From contig JAXRKN010000045.1 in assembly GCA_038502055.1 (NCBI GenBank), positions 7,243,501 through 7,307,500 on the forward strand: 64,000 nucleotides of DNA, in the 5' to 3' direction. The notes below the pieces were generated by a model that had not been told where the DNA came from, made no database searches, and saw only the letters and a list, made by a program, of their open reading frames with translations. Below are positions 1 through 14,100 of this stretch, one piece after another. The translations under genes were made by a program, and so were the position numbers. This DNA comes from Tanytarsus gracilentus. Its lineage: Eukaryota > Arthropoda > Insecta > Diptera > Chironomidae. Each line of letters starts with the position of its first letter. The first letter of the stretch is position 1.

Positions 1-2002
1 TCCCTTGATGAAAATGCATTAAAAATTTTTCCTCCCTCATCAAGTTACATTCAAACACATTACAGTTTTTTATGGATTTTCTAAGCTTCGTAATTGTTAC
101 AAACATCGGAAGCTATGTAATGTTACAAAGTTGCATTAATTTATGTGTCTATATTTGTTCGAACATAACACTCTTTAAAGCTTTGTGATTTGCTTACAAT
201 TCTCTCACGCGATAATTTAGAAATTTACATTTCAAGAAGAATTTACGTGGGAAATTTTTAAGTCTTCCTGAAACGTCTTAATTTGCATCTAATTTTTTAC
301 ATAAAGATGGCCCACATAAAATCGAGAAGGTTATAAGTCAGGTGTCATGTCAGACGTGTCTTGAAATAAATTAAAAATGTTCTTTAAAAAAATTTGAATG
401 TTTGGAATTAGCAAATTGTTAAATGTTTTTTTGGGAGTGAATTTAACAAGTTTTACATTAATGCAAAGTGCAAGGGTAAAATTGGAGCAAGGGATGAAAA
501 TTTTTAAAATTTTGATGCTTCGATTTTTAAGAAGAATTTTTTATTTTTTTTAAAATCAAAAAACAATTTTAAAAAAATCCAAACCTAATTTCCCTTGCAA
601 CATCTTAATATAAAAATTTCCATACGCGCAAAAATTGTTACTTAAAAAAATTGCAACCTCACTCACAATGTGTTGCAAACGAGGAAGGAAAAAATTAAAT
701 TATTATAAAAAATTGATTTCACAATGATTTAATTAAATTACGCTGCGTAATTAATTGAAAGCGATCTACTTGTTCTCTCCTCCATTAACGGCATATTTTC
801 ACTCTGTCTTATTATTAATTTGTATCAATTATAAGCTTCGCAGCGTAAACTTTAATGTATCATTCTCAAGTGCGATTACTTTTTTATGGCATGCCATTAG
901 CACACAACAACTATGAATATTGATTGACTCATTTTACCCGGGAGAGAGAAAAACTAGAGCGAAATTTTCTCAGGTGACAAAATGAAAATTTGTTTGCATA
1001 AGCAGGAAATTCTTTTTCATCTCGACGACAATTTTACTCTAAAATTCTGCAAAGAAAATTAAATTCGCTTGAATATTCATAGGGGGATTTTCAAATTCAT
1101 TGCTAATGGCACTTAAATGAGAAAAGTTTTCTGCTTATTTTTTTGGGGACGTTTATTTTGCAATTTATTGGTTGTGAAAAATTTATCGGTAAATTTTAAA
1201 TTAATTGGAGGATGAAAAAATCATAAATTATAATTTAGGGTTTTCAGAATTAAAAAACAAATAAATTAAAGTTTCTAGATTTTGAAAAATTTTATCGATT
1301 TTTTAAAGTTTAAAAATTTTAATCCATCAAAAGCACGAAACTGCAATTTCAGTAAATTAAAACCAGGAGCGTTGCATTTAAATTTTGTGTCCACTTAATC
1401 ACATCAATTTGAGCTTGTAATCCATACAGTAAACTTCAACATATTACGTGTGTTTCGAACATTTATTGTGTTCAACGCCACACAATTTCGTACTCGACTC
1501 CATACAGTCCCTCTTTTGTGTATAGCCATTTTATGGGCTGACAATAAAGCACCCGTAAATTGACTGTTATGGACTAAAGAGCTCAACATTCCGGCTACTG
1601 TTGATAAGAGGGTGGTTGCTAAAATAAATTAATTTTTTTAGCTTTTAAAAAAATTAAAAATTTATTTTAAAATTTTATTTTTTATAATTTTTATTTTACT
1701 TTCCGCTCCTTGTTTTAAGCGTTTTTGCTTCAACATTAAGTTCATAAACACTCACTCAAAAAATTTTCCTCCCAATGTTCCCTCTTCCGCCTAAATAAAC
1801 TTTCGAACGTCATTTGATGTGATCCTGAGCTGAAATGAATTCGAGGTTGAGAAAGGTCATGGTTTACTTGCATATAAAATTTTAATGCTATGCTAAAAGC
1901 TCTTGCAGGAAGCATCAAAGATAATTTATTTTTAATGTTTGAATTAAGTGATGATGACAAGGAGTGGAAACAACTAAATAAATTTCTCAAATTAAGTACA
2001 AA
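1..2002. other. Intergenic, no gene recognised
   Basis: AT-rich sequence with many A/T runs. Short open frames here are low-complexity or run into the satellite array that starts near 2000. I see no splice-bounded coding exon, RNA gene or terminal repeat. Confidence 0.5.
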
Positions 2003-3200
2003 AACAAGATGGGTCTGCAAACGGCGTTGCCATTTCCAATAGCTCCGCTGTCTTAGATTAGTACCCCATAGTTCTGAAAAATGGACATTAGTGGCACTCC
2101 TGGCCGACCATGATGAATATTCCTCAAAAATCTTCAATGTCAATCGATTCCTGATGCAATGACGAGTTCAACGACATACATGAAGCCATAGTTCTGAAAA
2201 ATGGACATTAGTGGCACTCCTGGCCGGCCATGATGGACATTCTTCAAAAATCGTTAATGTCAATCGATTTCTGATACAATGACGAGTTCAACGATACCCA
2301 TGAAGCTATAGTTCTGAAAAATGGACATTAGTGGCAGTCCTGGCCATCCATGATGGACATTCTTCAAAAATCGTTAATGTCAATCGATTTCTGATACAAT
2401 GAGGAGTTCAACGATACCCATGAAGCTATAGTTCTGAAAAATGGACATTAGTGGCAGTCCTGGCCGTCCATGATGGACATTCTTCAAAAATCGTTAATGT
2501 CAATCGATTCCTGATGCAATTACGAGTTCAACGATACCCATGAAGCTATAGTTCTGAAAAATGGACATTAGTGGCAGTCCTGGCCGTCCATGATGGACAT
2601 TCTTCAAAAATCGTTAAAGTCAATCGATTTCTGATACAATGACGAGTTCAACGATACCCATGAAGCTATAGTTCTGAAAAATGGACATTAGTGGCAGTCC
2701 TGGCCGTCCATGATGGACATTCTTCAAAAATCGTTAATGTCAATCGATTCCTGATGCAATTACGAGTTCAACGATACCCATGAAGCCATATAAGAGAAAA
2801 TTTGTATGAAAAAGGACATTTTTGCACTCAGGGACGGTCCTTGGAGGGTCGTACCTCAAAACAAAACACTTCTTGCACAACTAGAGCCAAAACCCGATCT
2901 TTAGCCACAAACCCGAGTCAAATCCGACCAGCCGTTCTTGAGATATGGCGTTCACTAAGATCGTGAGAAAGTGAGAAAGTAAGAAAGTGAGAAAGTGAGA
3001 AAGTAAGAAAGTAAGATGACTTAAATGGCTCTAACTCCTCGTAGGATCAACCGATTTCAAAGCTGTTTTCGCCAGTTTGTAGGGTTTGACTAGGCCTATC
3101 ATTTGAGTATGTGTTTTGATATTGCACAATGTAATGTCTTGGCACTAGGGGTCGAAAACAGGTTTTGGAAAAATCCAAAATTAATATATAGCGGAGCTAT
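2003..3200. repeat. Composite repeat unit, copy A (120-bp satellite plus tail)
   Basis: The unit starts with AACAAGATGGGTCTGC and runs to the palindrome-like AGCGGAGCTAT. It contains ATAGCTCCGCT at 2039-2049 and the inverse at 3190-3200, an 11-bp inverted repeat bounding about 1.16 kb. Inside are six tandem units of exactly 120 bp (about 2067-2786), each with TTCTGAAAAATGGACATTAG and GAGTTCAACGATACCCATGA. A unique tail follows, then a (GAAAGTGA/GAAAGTAA) microsatellite at about 2965-3016. The same unit recurs immediately downstream. Reading frames across the array are stop-limited and not protein-like. It is probably a non-autonomous mobile element with an internal satellite. Confidence 0.85.
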
Positions 3201-4278
3201 AACAAGATGGGTCTGCAAACGGCGTTGCCATTTCCAATAGCTCCGCTGTCTTAGATTAGTACCCCATAGTTCTGAAAAATGGACATTAGTAGCACTCCTG
3301 GCCGACCATGATGGACATTCCTCAAAAATCGTCAATGTCAATAAATTCCTGATGCAATGACGAGTTCAACGACATACATGAAGCCATAGTTCTGAAAAAT
3401 GGACATTAGTGGCACTCCTGGCCGACCATGATAGACATTCCTCAAAAATCATCAATGTCAATCGATTCCTCATGCAATTACGAGTTCAACGATACCCATG
3501 AAGCCATAGTTCTGAAAAATGGACATTAGTGGCACTCCTGGCCGTCCATGATGGACATTCTTCAAAAATCGTCAATGTCAATCGATTCCTGATGCAATGA
3601 CGAGTTCAACGACATACATGAAGCCATAGTTCTGAAAAATGGACATTAGTGGCACTCCTGGCCGGCCTTGATGGACATTCTTCAAAAATCGTCAATATCA
3701 ATCGATTCCTGATGCAATGACGAGTTCAACGACATACATGAAGCCATAGTTCTGAAAAATGGACATTAGTGGCACTCCAGGCCGGCCTTGATGGACATTC
3801 TTCAAAAATCGTCAATGTCAATCGATTCCTGATGCAATGACGAGTTCAACGATACCCATGAAGCCATATAAAAGAAAATTTGTATGAAAAAGGACATTTT
3901 TGCACTCAGGGACTGTCCTTGGAGGGTTGTACCTCAAAACAAAATACTTCTTGCACAACTAGAGCCAAAACCCGATCTTTAGCCACAAACCCGAGTCAAA
4001 TCCGACCAGCCGTTCTTGAGATATGGCGTTCACTAAGATCGTGAGAAAGTAAGAAAGTGAGAAAGTAAGAAAGTGAGAAAGTGAGAAAGTAAGATGACTT
4101 AAATGGCTCTAACTCCTCGTAGGATCAACCGATTTCAAATCTGTTTTCGCCAGTTTGTAGGGTTTGACTAGGCCTATCATTTAAGTATAAGTTTTGATAT
4201 TGCAAAATGTAATGTCTTGGCACTAGGGGCCGAAAACAGGTTTTGGAAAAATCCAAAATTAATATATAGCGGAGCTAT
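3201..4278. repeat. Composite repeat unit, copy B (tandem to copy A)
   Basis: This is a second copy of the unit, directly abutting copy A. It has the same 36-bp leader, ATAGCTCCGCT at 3237-3247 and the inverse AGCGGAGCTAT at 4268-4278. It carries five 120-bp satellite units (about 3266-3865) where copy A has six, the same unique tail, and the GAAAGTRA microsatellite at about 4043-4092. Head-to-tail copies differing mainly in satellite number suggest tandem duplication followed by unequal exchange. Confidence 0.85.
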
Positions 4279-7200
4279 AATTTGAATATTTTTAACGGTA
4301 GATTTTTCTCATCATTGTATTTTTTTAGTTAGTTAATTTTTAAAAATCCAATTTCATTCGTAAGAAAATCAATCTCGATTTATTTTTTCATCATCATCGT
4401 CAATAATGAAATTGAATCGAATCAATGCAAGTGAACGTTATAAAAAAGCAAAAGAAGAAGCGAAGAAAGTTGAAAGAGAAAAAACTTGTTACATGCTCTG
4501 ATCTTGAACTTGCTCCGCATATAAAGTAGGCAGCGTACACGACATTGCATAATATACCAAAGTCATTACAATCATTATTTTTTCTTCCTTCGCACATGTG
4601 TGTTTCTCTCTTTCTTTTTGCGGTGTAATGCATAGAGAAGGTTTACCGCAACAACCTTCGATGTCGAACGAAAATTGACGTTCACTGAAGGAAAAAAGTT
4701 TTAGGTTAGCGCGAGAGTTTATTGCCGCGGGGAAACAGCTGTTTACTTAAGGCAATTTGTTTAGAGAAATATTTAAAATAATTTTATCGAGGGGATTTTA
4801 AATGAAGTTGCTAAAAAGTCTTAAGATGTAAGTTTTAGGCGTGGGAGCTATTTGACTTTGATAATTAAACATTAATGATTAATTAATTTCAAGACGCCTC
4901 GCGTAATTGCTAATTTAACCATCACTGGGATGTGGAGGATGAAATTTGTTCTGTTGATCGCAGTTAATTGGAATTTTAAGTGGGAAAAAGCTTGTTGAAA
5001 TTTAAAACTGGTTAATTAAAAATTTATGATGTAAAAAATTACAAAATAAATAAATTTAAATGAAAATTTAATTTTTAATTACACTTAAAACTATTTCCAT
5101 TTTTTTAATCTTATCATCGCATTTAACTTCTCAAGAATTTAAGAACTCTTAAGCGCACTCAAATTAATTAAAATATCACTTTTCAACCACTGCTTTCAAC
5201 ACTTCTCGCTCATTAATTAAAAATTCATTTTTCATTGGTATTTTGCATTTTTTATCTCTCTCGAGTGTTGACTTGCTCATTAACCTACATTAAAAAAATA
5301 TCATAGGATGGTAAGGAAAAAATAGCTGTGGCATGTTTTAATTGTGATTTTATCCGGAAATGCCATATGCTAAGGTGAAAATCATTAATTATCTCTGCCG
5401 TCTCTCATGCTCTTTTCTACTGGCATATAAAATTTATGGTATTTTTCAAGGTAAAGTACGTTTATGCACGCCACATAGTGGTCACTTTATGCAGTGATGA
5501 TTTTTATGCTGGCAGTTAAAAATAGACTAGAGTGATCTGAATCGATCGATGAACAATTTTTATAAAAAATGGCAATTTATTTTTAAAAATGTCCAAATTC
5601 ATTCACTTCAGTGTTAAAAATCATAATGAAAGCGATGACGTAAAATTTACTTGCCTTTTTCCATGGAACTCATCAAATAAATTCACATGACTTGAATATA
5701 TTAGATATTTGGACTCGATGTGAGGATACATATTGATTTCGGATTAATTAATGGTCTGTGAATGAGAACGAAAGAGGAAAATGAGAAAGCACAAAAATAT
5801 TTTTGTTTCCTGAACGTTTGTTGTTTTGGGTTTATCTTCCAAGTTTGGCGATTAAGCTCGAAGAAGAAATGTTTGTGAAGAAATTTGTGTTAAAGGTTTT
5901 AAGAAATTAGCAGAAAAATATTTTTAAGGCATTTGAAACTTATTTTAAAAAATTTATAAACAATTTTAAAATTTTTATAAACTTTATATAATTTTGGATT
6001 TTAATATTTAAAATTTATTTTTAAGAATAACAAAAAATTTGAATCATTTCGATGCATCGTAAAATTTTTAATCTTTTGTTTTTTTCATCTAGTTGAAAAC
6101 GTAAACAAAATTCTAAAAATAATTCAAATCACTTTCTCAGGAAATTATAAGATTTTTATTAATTTTCCAGCACATTCTCGCAAAACAAGCAAAAAATCAT
6201 CACGAGATGTTTTCGAAGCAAAATAAATAAAAATAACACGGAAATTCGCTAGAAGCGTTATCAGCAGTGAGTCGATTAATCATGCTTGTGATACACCAAA
6301 CGATGATAGCTTTATTAATTCTATTAAGGACGTCTGATATTCAAGGATAATAAAGTCGAACGATTATTTTGTTGGCGATTAATTTTTCCCCTTGAAATAT
6401 TCACTCCAGCTGAGAGGTTAATCAAGTTTTGTGGAATTCGACACCCTGGAGATTGAAAAATTTAAAGTGAAAGCAGAAATTTAGGTGAAGGCGTGGCAAA
6501 TACTTGGTTCATAGTTGATAAAGAATTTTTTGTTGGAAAAAGTTGAATTATGATTAAATTTTTCTAACATTAAAAAATTTACTGCATGAAAATTTGAAAA
6601 AATAAAATAACATAAATTTTAAAATTTATATTTTTACGAATTACTTTCTATTTTTTCCATAAATATTTAAAAATTCACTTAAACTTCTTTAGAGCACAAA
6701 TTTACCTTTCGATGCCTTCAACTGAAATACAACCGCAAGTTCATTAGCGTAATTGAAACTTTATCCCAGATCGTGGCTTCTTCCTTCCTCTTCACTCTTC
6801 ATCAACGGTTTCTAAACTTAATTATCTCTCACACCTCGATAACTTTCAATCGTTAAGAGACGGTTTCGAGAGATAAAGATTACATGAAAGTTGCATTATG
6901 GTACGGGAGTTCTGGAAACTTGATTGAGTTGTGGTTTTGGGTTGTCTTTGATGTTGATTTAATTAGAAAAGTGGAGGTGAAAAATAATTAAGAACTTCAA
7001 AGAAATATTGACGAAATATCAAGCCTAACTCGAATTATTTTCTCATCAATCATTCGAGGGGTTGTTTGCTTTCTGTCACTAACCTTTCATATAATACTAA
7101 CCAGCAATTGTCAGTCTCATTTTCACTTTTCTCTAATTTTGCTGATTAATCAATTATTCATAAAATGAAAACATTTTCATTCGCTTCCTCATTTCCCGAA

Positions 7201-8163
7201 CATCAGCGCGTGGAATTTGTTTGAGCTTTGCAATATTTTTGCGAATTAAAATGAGATGAAAATGTATTCAATGATTTGTCATAACATGAGCCTTCTCATG
7301 AGTGATGAGTGACGACTGAAAACTGGTCTATCTATGATTGAGAGAAATATTGTGTTTTGCGTTATCATTTTAGATTGCAAAGTGATTGGGATTTTTTGGC
7401 GGTGACCTTGTCTCGTGTGAGAGTTTTAAATGGTCAAATATATTTAATGCACAAATATTCAATATAAATAAGAAATTTCTCATTAATTAAATTGTTAATA
7501 AGTTGTTGAATGAATATTTTTTAAAAATAATTGAATAACGTGATGTCAAAAATGTTTACAATTTTACCCCCGTGATAAGAGACCTTACCGATCAGGCCAC
7601 TTATTTTAAATACACACAAAATTCTCTTCGCTCTTAAGAGATGACATTTTTTTGAGATTTTTCTTCATTATTTTCTACATTGAAACTCTTCTGTATTAAT
7701 GAATCAGAGATAACAGATAAGCAACAGACTGTCAAAGAATTAACGCGTTTAACTCAGTTTTAGTTTCTAAGAAATCTGATAACAAAATTTATGAAAAATT
7801 TGTTTTGATTTTAAAAATTTAAATTATGTGAAGAATTATAATTTTAAAATTTTTATTAGGAGTTTTAATTTGAAATTTTTTTTACACTTTACAAATTTTT
7901 ACTATCAAAAATTGCGCTTTGACCTTCTCCGTCAAATCAAAATCATATTTTTTTTTTCTGAAACGACATTCAAAAGTTCTCTCAGTAAGCGTTCGGTTGT
8001 GCATGAGTTTAAGTCGTTAAAGCGAAAATTTTCAATTTCACGGTGCATCAAAGAAAATTGAAAATAAAAAAAATTATTGCTGTCGCGTGTGAATTTATTT
8101 CGTGTCAAAATTTTACGTGATATTTTTTGACTCAATAAAAAATCAAATTAAAACAAAATAAAA
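4279..8163. other. Intergenic and 5' flank of the transporter gene
   Basis: No coding exon is recognised. The stretch just upstream of the transporter has an arthropod-style initiator candidate, TCAGT at 7982-7986, followed by a GC-richer patch (GCGTTCGGTTGTG). This would give a 5' UTR of about 180 nt, but there is no TATA box at the expected distance, so the start site is a guess. The 77-aa plus-strand frame overlapping this segment is A/T-driven and not protein-like. Confidence 0.4.
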
Positions 8164-11100
8164 ATGGCTCGTAAAAAATTAATTTCTCTTTCGCAAGGAG
8201 AAATTTTGGGATATGGCGATGAATATGTGAACATAAATGTTACAAAATTTAAAAAATATTTCCTCTGCATTCTCGGTGAGTTTTTGTGCTATGATAATTA
8301 TAGAGAGTGCGAGAGGATTTGAGATAAGCAATGTCAAGTGCTGTGTAATCTCGCAACTCAAAAAATCTTCACGTGTGGAATTACTTAAAAATTAAATAAA
8401 AATAAATTTGAATGTTTTTAGTTGCTGATAATTTTTTAACCTTTGATGGAAAAATTATTAAAAAATTTAAAAAATTTTTTCATCCCTCTTCTCTTTTGTT
8501 CACCATCGATTTTTTAAATGCAACTTTAGAATTGTGCAGTGAGATTTTCATTAGCAAAAGCGAGATCATGAATTTATGAGTGTCTTCCTTCCTCTCATTT
8601 TGCTATTCTATGTCGCACGAACATCTGGAATTAATGAATCTTTTTTTGCAGTATCTCTCGGTTACATGTTAGCTGGCTTCTTTGTCGGATGGAGCTCGAA
8701 ATTATTACGATTACAGGAGCATTCCGTTGAGCTTGGAAATGTGAGAGATTTATGATGCGATTGAAATTTATATAAAAAAGCTCCTTACACAACTCTTTTT
8801 TTCTCTCTTTTTATCGCAATCGACAGCTCAACAGAAGTCAAATCTCATGGATTATTTCAGCGTTTCCGCTCGGTGTAGTGATTGTGTCGTTGGCACTTTA
8901 TCAATGCTACTATTGGATTGGCACGAAGCTCTCAATGCTTGCGGCTTCATTCATGATTCTTCTATCATGGGGATTAATGCTTCCCAATGGGTGAGGAAAA
9001 AATCTAAAATTAGCAAAAGTGGAAATTTAAAATTTTATAATTTAAAAAATTAAATTAATAATTAATTAATTGTTAGTTTTTTATTATTCAATTACTATTT
9101 TTTAAATGAATTATTTAATGTACTAAGTAATCAAAATTAATTATTACTAATTAATAATTGAAGTAACAATAGTACAACAATAACAAAAATAACTACACTA
9201 AATTTTAAAATATAAAAATTAAAATTGTCCATTTGTTTGTGCAAATAATTTTTCACCTTTTAAACTCAGATTAAAATAAATATTTCAATTTAGAAGTGAT
9301 TTTACGATGTTGATGACGTCAAGAGTTTTCGGAGGACTGGGTAGTGGAATAATTTTTATCATTGCACCAACGTACATGAAGGAATTGGCGAATCTGGCAG
9401 AAAGCAACAACGTAATTGTGGATATTTTAATAACTCAGTTTGGATTGGGAATTTGCATTCAATATTTTATGGGTGAGTGAATTATTTTTGGTAATTTTAA
9501 AAAATAAAACAGAGATTAAATTAATCTGTTAATTTAAATCTCTGGATTAAACTTTAAACTTTTGCTGAATATTCAAGAAAAAATTTTAATTTAATTTAAT
9601 TTATTCTACGCTTGATAAAATTTTTAAAAGTCGATTATTCATCCTTTGACCAAATTAATCAAAACTTAATCACTCAATAAAGCTAATCCTCACAAAAACC
9701 GACAAATTTTCACATTCAAAGATCGACATAATTTAAATGCAATTCCCACCACCCTTGCACTCTATAAAATCACTTAAATACATTTCAAGATAACCTCAGT
9801 CTGATCCAAAAAATTTATTTCAGATAGTTTAAAATAAATTACGACCTTCTTTACATAATTTCAGTCTGTCGCATTGTCTCCAAGTCGAAAGTGCATTAAA
9901 ACGGTTTCAATATAGGTTAATGCGTTAATCAACGCCGGAGATGATTGCAGATGCTTTCAAATTGAGAGAAAATGCTTTCATTAAAATGCAAAGAAGGTTA
10001 AAAAGGGAAAATTGTTAAGGGATAAAATGGTGAAGGTTGCAATAGAGAAATTTCAAGGTTTTCTCAAGGGGTGGAAATATATTTTAAAAATCTTATATTT
10101 CAAAAATTTTAATCAATAGGTTGACACTTCAACAATCTGAATTATCTTAAAATGTTTCTAAATACTTAAGAAATGCTCACCACAAGTTAACTTAAGTAAA
10201 ACACGACAATAATGCAAGTCTCGTTGCATGCATAACTCAAATACAGATGTTCCCTGGATGTTCTTTTTGTTGCATAAATCCTCCTTTCTTATGTTGATGA
10301 ATTTCACTAACAAGAAAATTTCCTTCAAGCAAAAAAGCTTTCTTAAGATCCTTCTTACATATCGAATCCAATTTCAATTTCTTCTTCTTCTTTTATGCGC
10401 TCAAAATCGTTCGATAATCTTTCCATTTATGTGTGTGTATGCATGAGATGAAGGGATAAATTTTCTAGAGCACACATGAGCGAGAGGTGGACACTCAACT
10501 TTTTTTTGTAAAAATTTAAAATATTTAAAAATATTCATATGAAAAATTAGCAAATATTTTTGAAGAATTTTTTTCTGTAAAACCTTTTTTACCATCCATC
10601 ACTTTCACAAATTCTTAAGAAACAAAAATATTTTTTTTCTATGGAAATTTTTGGAGTAAGTGCGATATATGCAAATACATATGTAAAGGATATAAAAGGA
10701 GGTAGAAAAATAATTTATCAAGCACGCTTTTCTCTCCTCAACTCAACATTGATCCACTCCCCCGCCTCAATCTGTTTTCTTTATCTTCGCGACCTAAAAA
10801 AGAAGAAATTTTGTGTTGCAATCAAAATATTGAAAATAAATCATCCGTTTGTGTACTTACGTTGTATTGACAAAATTGATACATGAAATTTACGATCCAA
10901 TGTTCTGATGACATAAACCAAAACAAATAATTTAGGAAGAGAAATTAATGTTTAAATTTTATAGGGGTTGGTTAAAGTTAAGTTCATGGTTCAGTGAGTT
11001 TGTAAATATATTATTGCAGTTTTAATTTTCCAAACTGCAATAATGTATACAATTTTTTTAGTTTACTGTAAAAATCTAAGTTTCACTCAATTTTAGGTAA

Positions 11101-14100
11101 ATAAATTAAATCTGTTTATGTTTCTAAACCACAAAATTATTGTTAGAATACTAAGAATTTCAATTTCAATTTAATTAAATTTTGTCACTCAAACTTCACC
11201 GCAAAACCTCCTGAGAGAATTGAAAATTCACTCGAGTGTTTTTGATCTCAAATAAAATGTTTTTTCTCCCTCTATTTAATCAATTGAAGTTTCATGATCA
11301 ATAAAGCGAGTTCCTATGTATGAAACGTCATAAAAATGTCTGTTGAACAGATGCTAATGACGAAACTTTATCGCTTAAAACATATCGTTAGTGTTTCTTT
11401 ATTCATCCACAATGAAAGTCATTTTTGCAATTTTGGTTCTCATTATCACATTATTGAGTTTTGTGGCCTCGAAACCAAATCCACAGTTCGATCCAAGTAA
11501 TTATGATTTAAGTGGTCCACCACCGCCTGGAATTTGCATGTGGTAAAAGCTAAATTAAAATTTTGAGAATTTGATTAAAGCTAATTAATTCTTAGCATTT
11601 GGAGTAGATGGCAGCAAGAAGCGGCAGCAAAATTAGCGGCAGAATCTCAAGCTGCAGCAAAATTAGCGGAAGAATCTCAAGCTGCAGCAAATGATGCTTT
11701 TGTGTTTGCGAGCATCATTTAAAATTTTTATGAGATTAATGAGAAACCAAAATTGCTTTAATTTTTTAAAAATCCCTTGAATAAAATTTGAAAATATTAC
11801 TTAAAGTTGCTAAAAAAGTTTGCTATAATTTATTTATTTTTGATTTTTCTTGAAATTTGCTATCATTTTTAAAAATATCTTGCTATAAAATATTAAAATT
11901 GCAAATTTTTCAAACATTCTATAAATAAAAATCCTAAAAAATTTCTGGAATTCAAACGTGCTTGAAAATATTTATAAAATATTCAAGAACCTTCAAATCC
12001 ATTTCATGTATGATAAAAGAGCTTTCATCTAAATTCGTAATCAATATATTCCATTAGACGCAAATCACAGCATACTCAAAAGTACTTTTACTGCATAACT
12101 CTCATCAAACTCAATTCTTCATATGCGATCGCTGTAATAAATCATTTAATAACAAGCTCGCACGTGAAGCTGTGCTGAAACACACTTCTTGTGATAATAA
12201 TAAAATTGTAGAAGCATTGACACAGTTTTTCCTATGTTGTTCATCTCACAGCAGCGAGCGAGTGTTGGAAAAACATGTGTGATGATTTCTTTACAAGATT
12301 TATGATTATGGATTGAATAATTTTGTTGTTGGCGTTTAAAGCGAAACTCATTCAAGAGCGGAAAATTTTGTTGAATGATTTTGAAATTCAAATTTAATTT
12401 TTTTCAAGTTTCCACTCCTTTTTTGCAAATCCAAAGAAATTTCCATCTACTCTCTTTCGATAAAAGCATTTCAAGGATGAATCTATGGTGGGCATCTCGC
12501 ATTACAAGCACGTTCAAGCAATGAAATTAGATTTATATGCTCCACAATAAAGAACACGATGAAAAATTCAAATCTCTTATCCACGAGTTGAAACTTTCTC
12601 GCACAGCCTCTAATTGGAGCTTCAGCATCCGGGTCAATTGTGGATGAAAATGACACTAATCTACTAGCTTTTTTTCGAGGGAGTTTAAGAAAAGTTCTTG
12701 GTGGGATTAGATTGAAAAAGCTTGTTGAATATTTTGGATAAAATTTTTGTTCTTTTCGATTATTTGAAATTTGAATTTTTACATCTTCTGAAAAATATTT
12801 TTTTACGTCACAGAATTTATCAAATCCCCTTTCATAAATTTTAACCTCAATTTTCCGAAAGCTCCGAGAGAAAAATTCTCGCAATTTCATTAAATTGCAT
12901 TTTCTATTCCCCTAAGTTAGAAATGCACACACAAACATATTACTTTATCTCCCTTCGTCTGACATAATCATTGATACAATTTAAAAAAATATCTCGTATC
13001 CGAGAAAATTGTTGCATCATCAGCATCGATGTTACTTTTTCATGTCGTGTAGATTTACTCGAGAATCCAAAATTGTGAACATGAAACGTGATCACGGATT
13101 ATGCTGGAAATTTTCTCACAATACCAAATAATCCATCACCGGGCTACGAAGGTGGCGGTGCTATTGTAAATTAAATTTCCACGCGGTCACACCTTGTGAT
13201 GATGATGGAACATTGAATTTATGCATTCACTATACACGCTCTTTTTTCGTGTCGTTCCTTAATCAAGAATTGAATGACAGTCACGTTGTTGGACTTTGGA
13301 AAAGATTTCGGATGACGAGAGAGCTTTGAGGAAATTAATACACAATGGCTATGTCAAGTTTGTTCGTGTAGTCTGGTGGCTTATCTATCAAATTTTTGAT
13401 TTAATATTTTTCACTCCCTAGCATGCTATAGCAGCACGATTTTAGAAAAAAAAACTAGAAAAAATTCTGATTTCAAACTTTCAGTTTTTTAAATTAAATT
13501 TTTAACTTTTTAAAAAATTCAAAATTATTTCTCGATCAGTTAAAATTCATTTTTTTTATTTTTTAATTTTTTACATTAAATTTTTTCCTAAAATCACAAA
13601 AACTGTCAAGAATGCTACAAATTTATTTATAAAATTTTTCTTTCCACTACTGGGATCTTCATCGCCGTTTGAATTGCATCCATTTTCATTTGAGCATAAT
13701 TGACAATTTTGACTGCTACATGTGCTAGCAGGGAAGTCTGAGAGACATCCTCGAACAACTGAAATGAATTAAAATTATATATTTGAGTTTTCTTATTCAT
13801 TGTTCAAGAAAAGCTTTACTAACCTCTTCCGTCCGTGTACGAAATTTTCACGCATTGTTCCGGTTTGACAAAATTCCTACACGGCATGAGCAAAGTTTCT
13901 ATTGTTTGTGTACTGAAGCAAAATTCATCCGTTTGACTGTCGCATGCGTAACATCGAAGCCTATTTGAGGGAATTATTTGTTGATTTGATCCGGGTGTAA
14001 TCAAGCACTCTGAGCCTATTGTGTTGTTTAGACATTGATTTTCCTCTTTTTGAAGTGAACCCTTGCAACCTCTTTGAGTTGTTCCGTCAGCTGTGGAAAA

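Noticed and set aside
1742..3341. Two minus-strand frames sharing a TNVHFSELWGTNLRQRSYWK segment
   Set aside because: The shared protein is the duplicated satellite leader read in reverse, not a gene family.
2067..3866. CRISPR-like regular repeats
   Set aside because: Units are contiguous 120-bp tandem repeats without unique spacers, in a eukaryotic genome.
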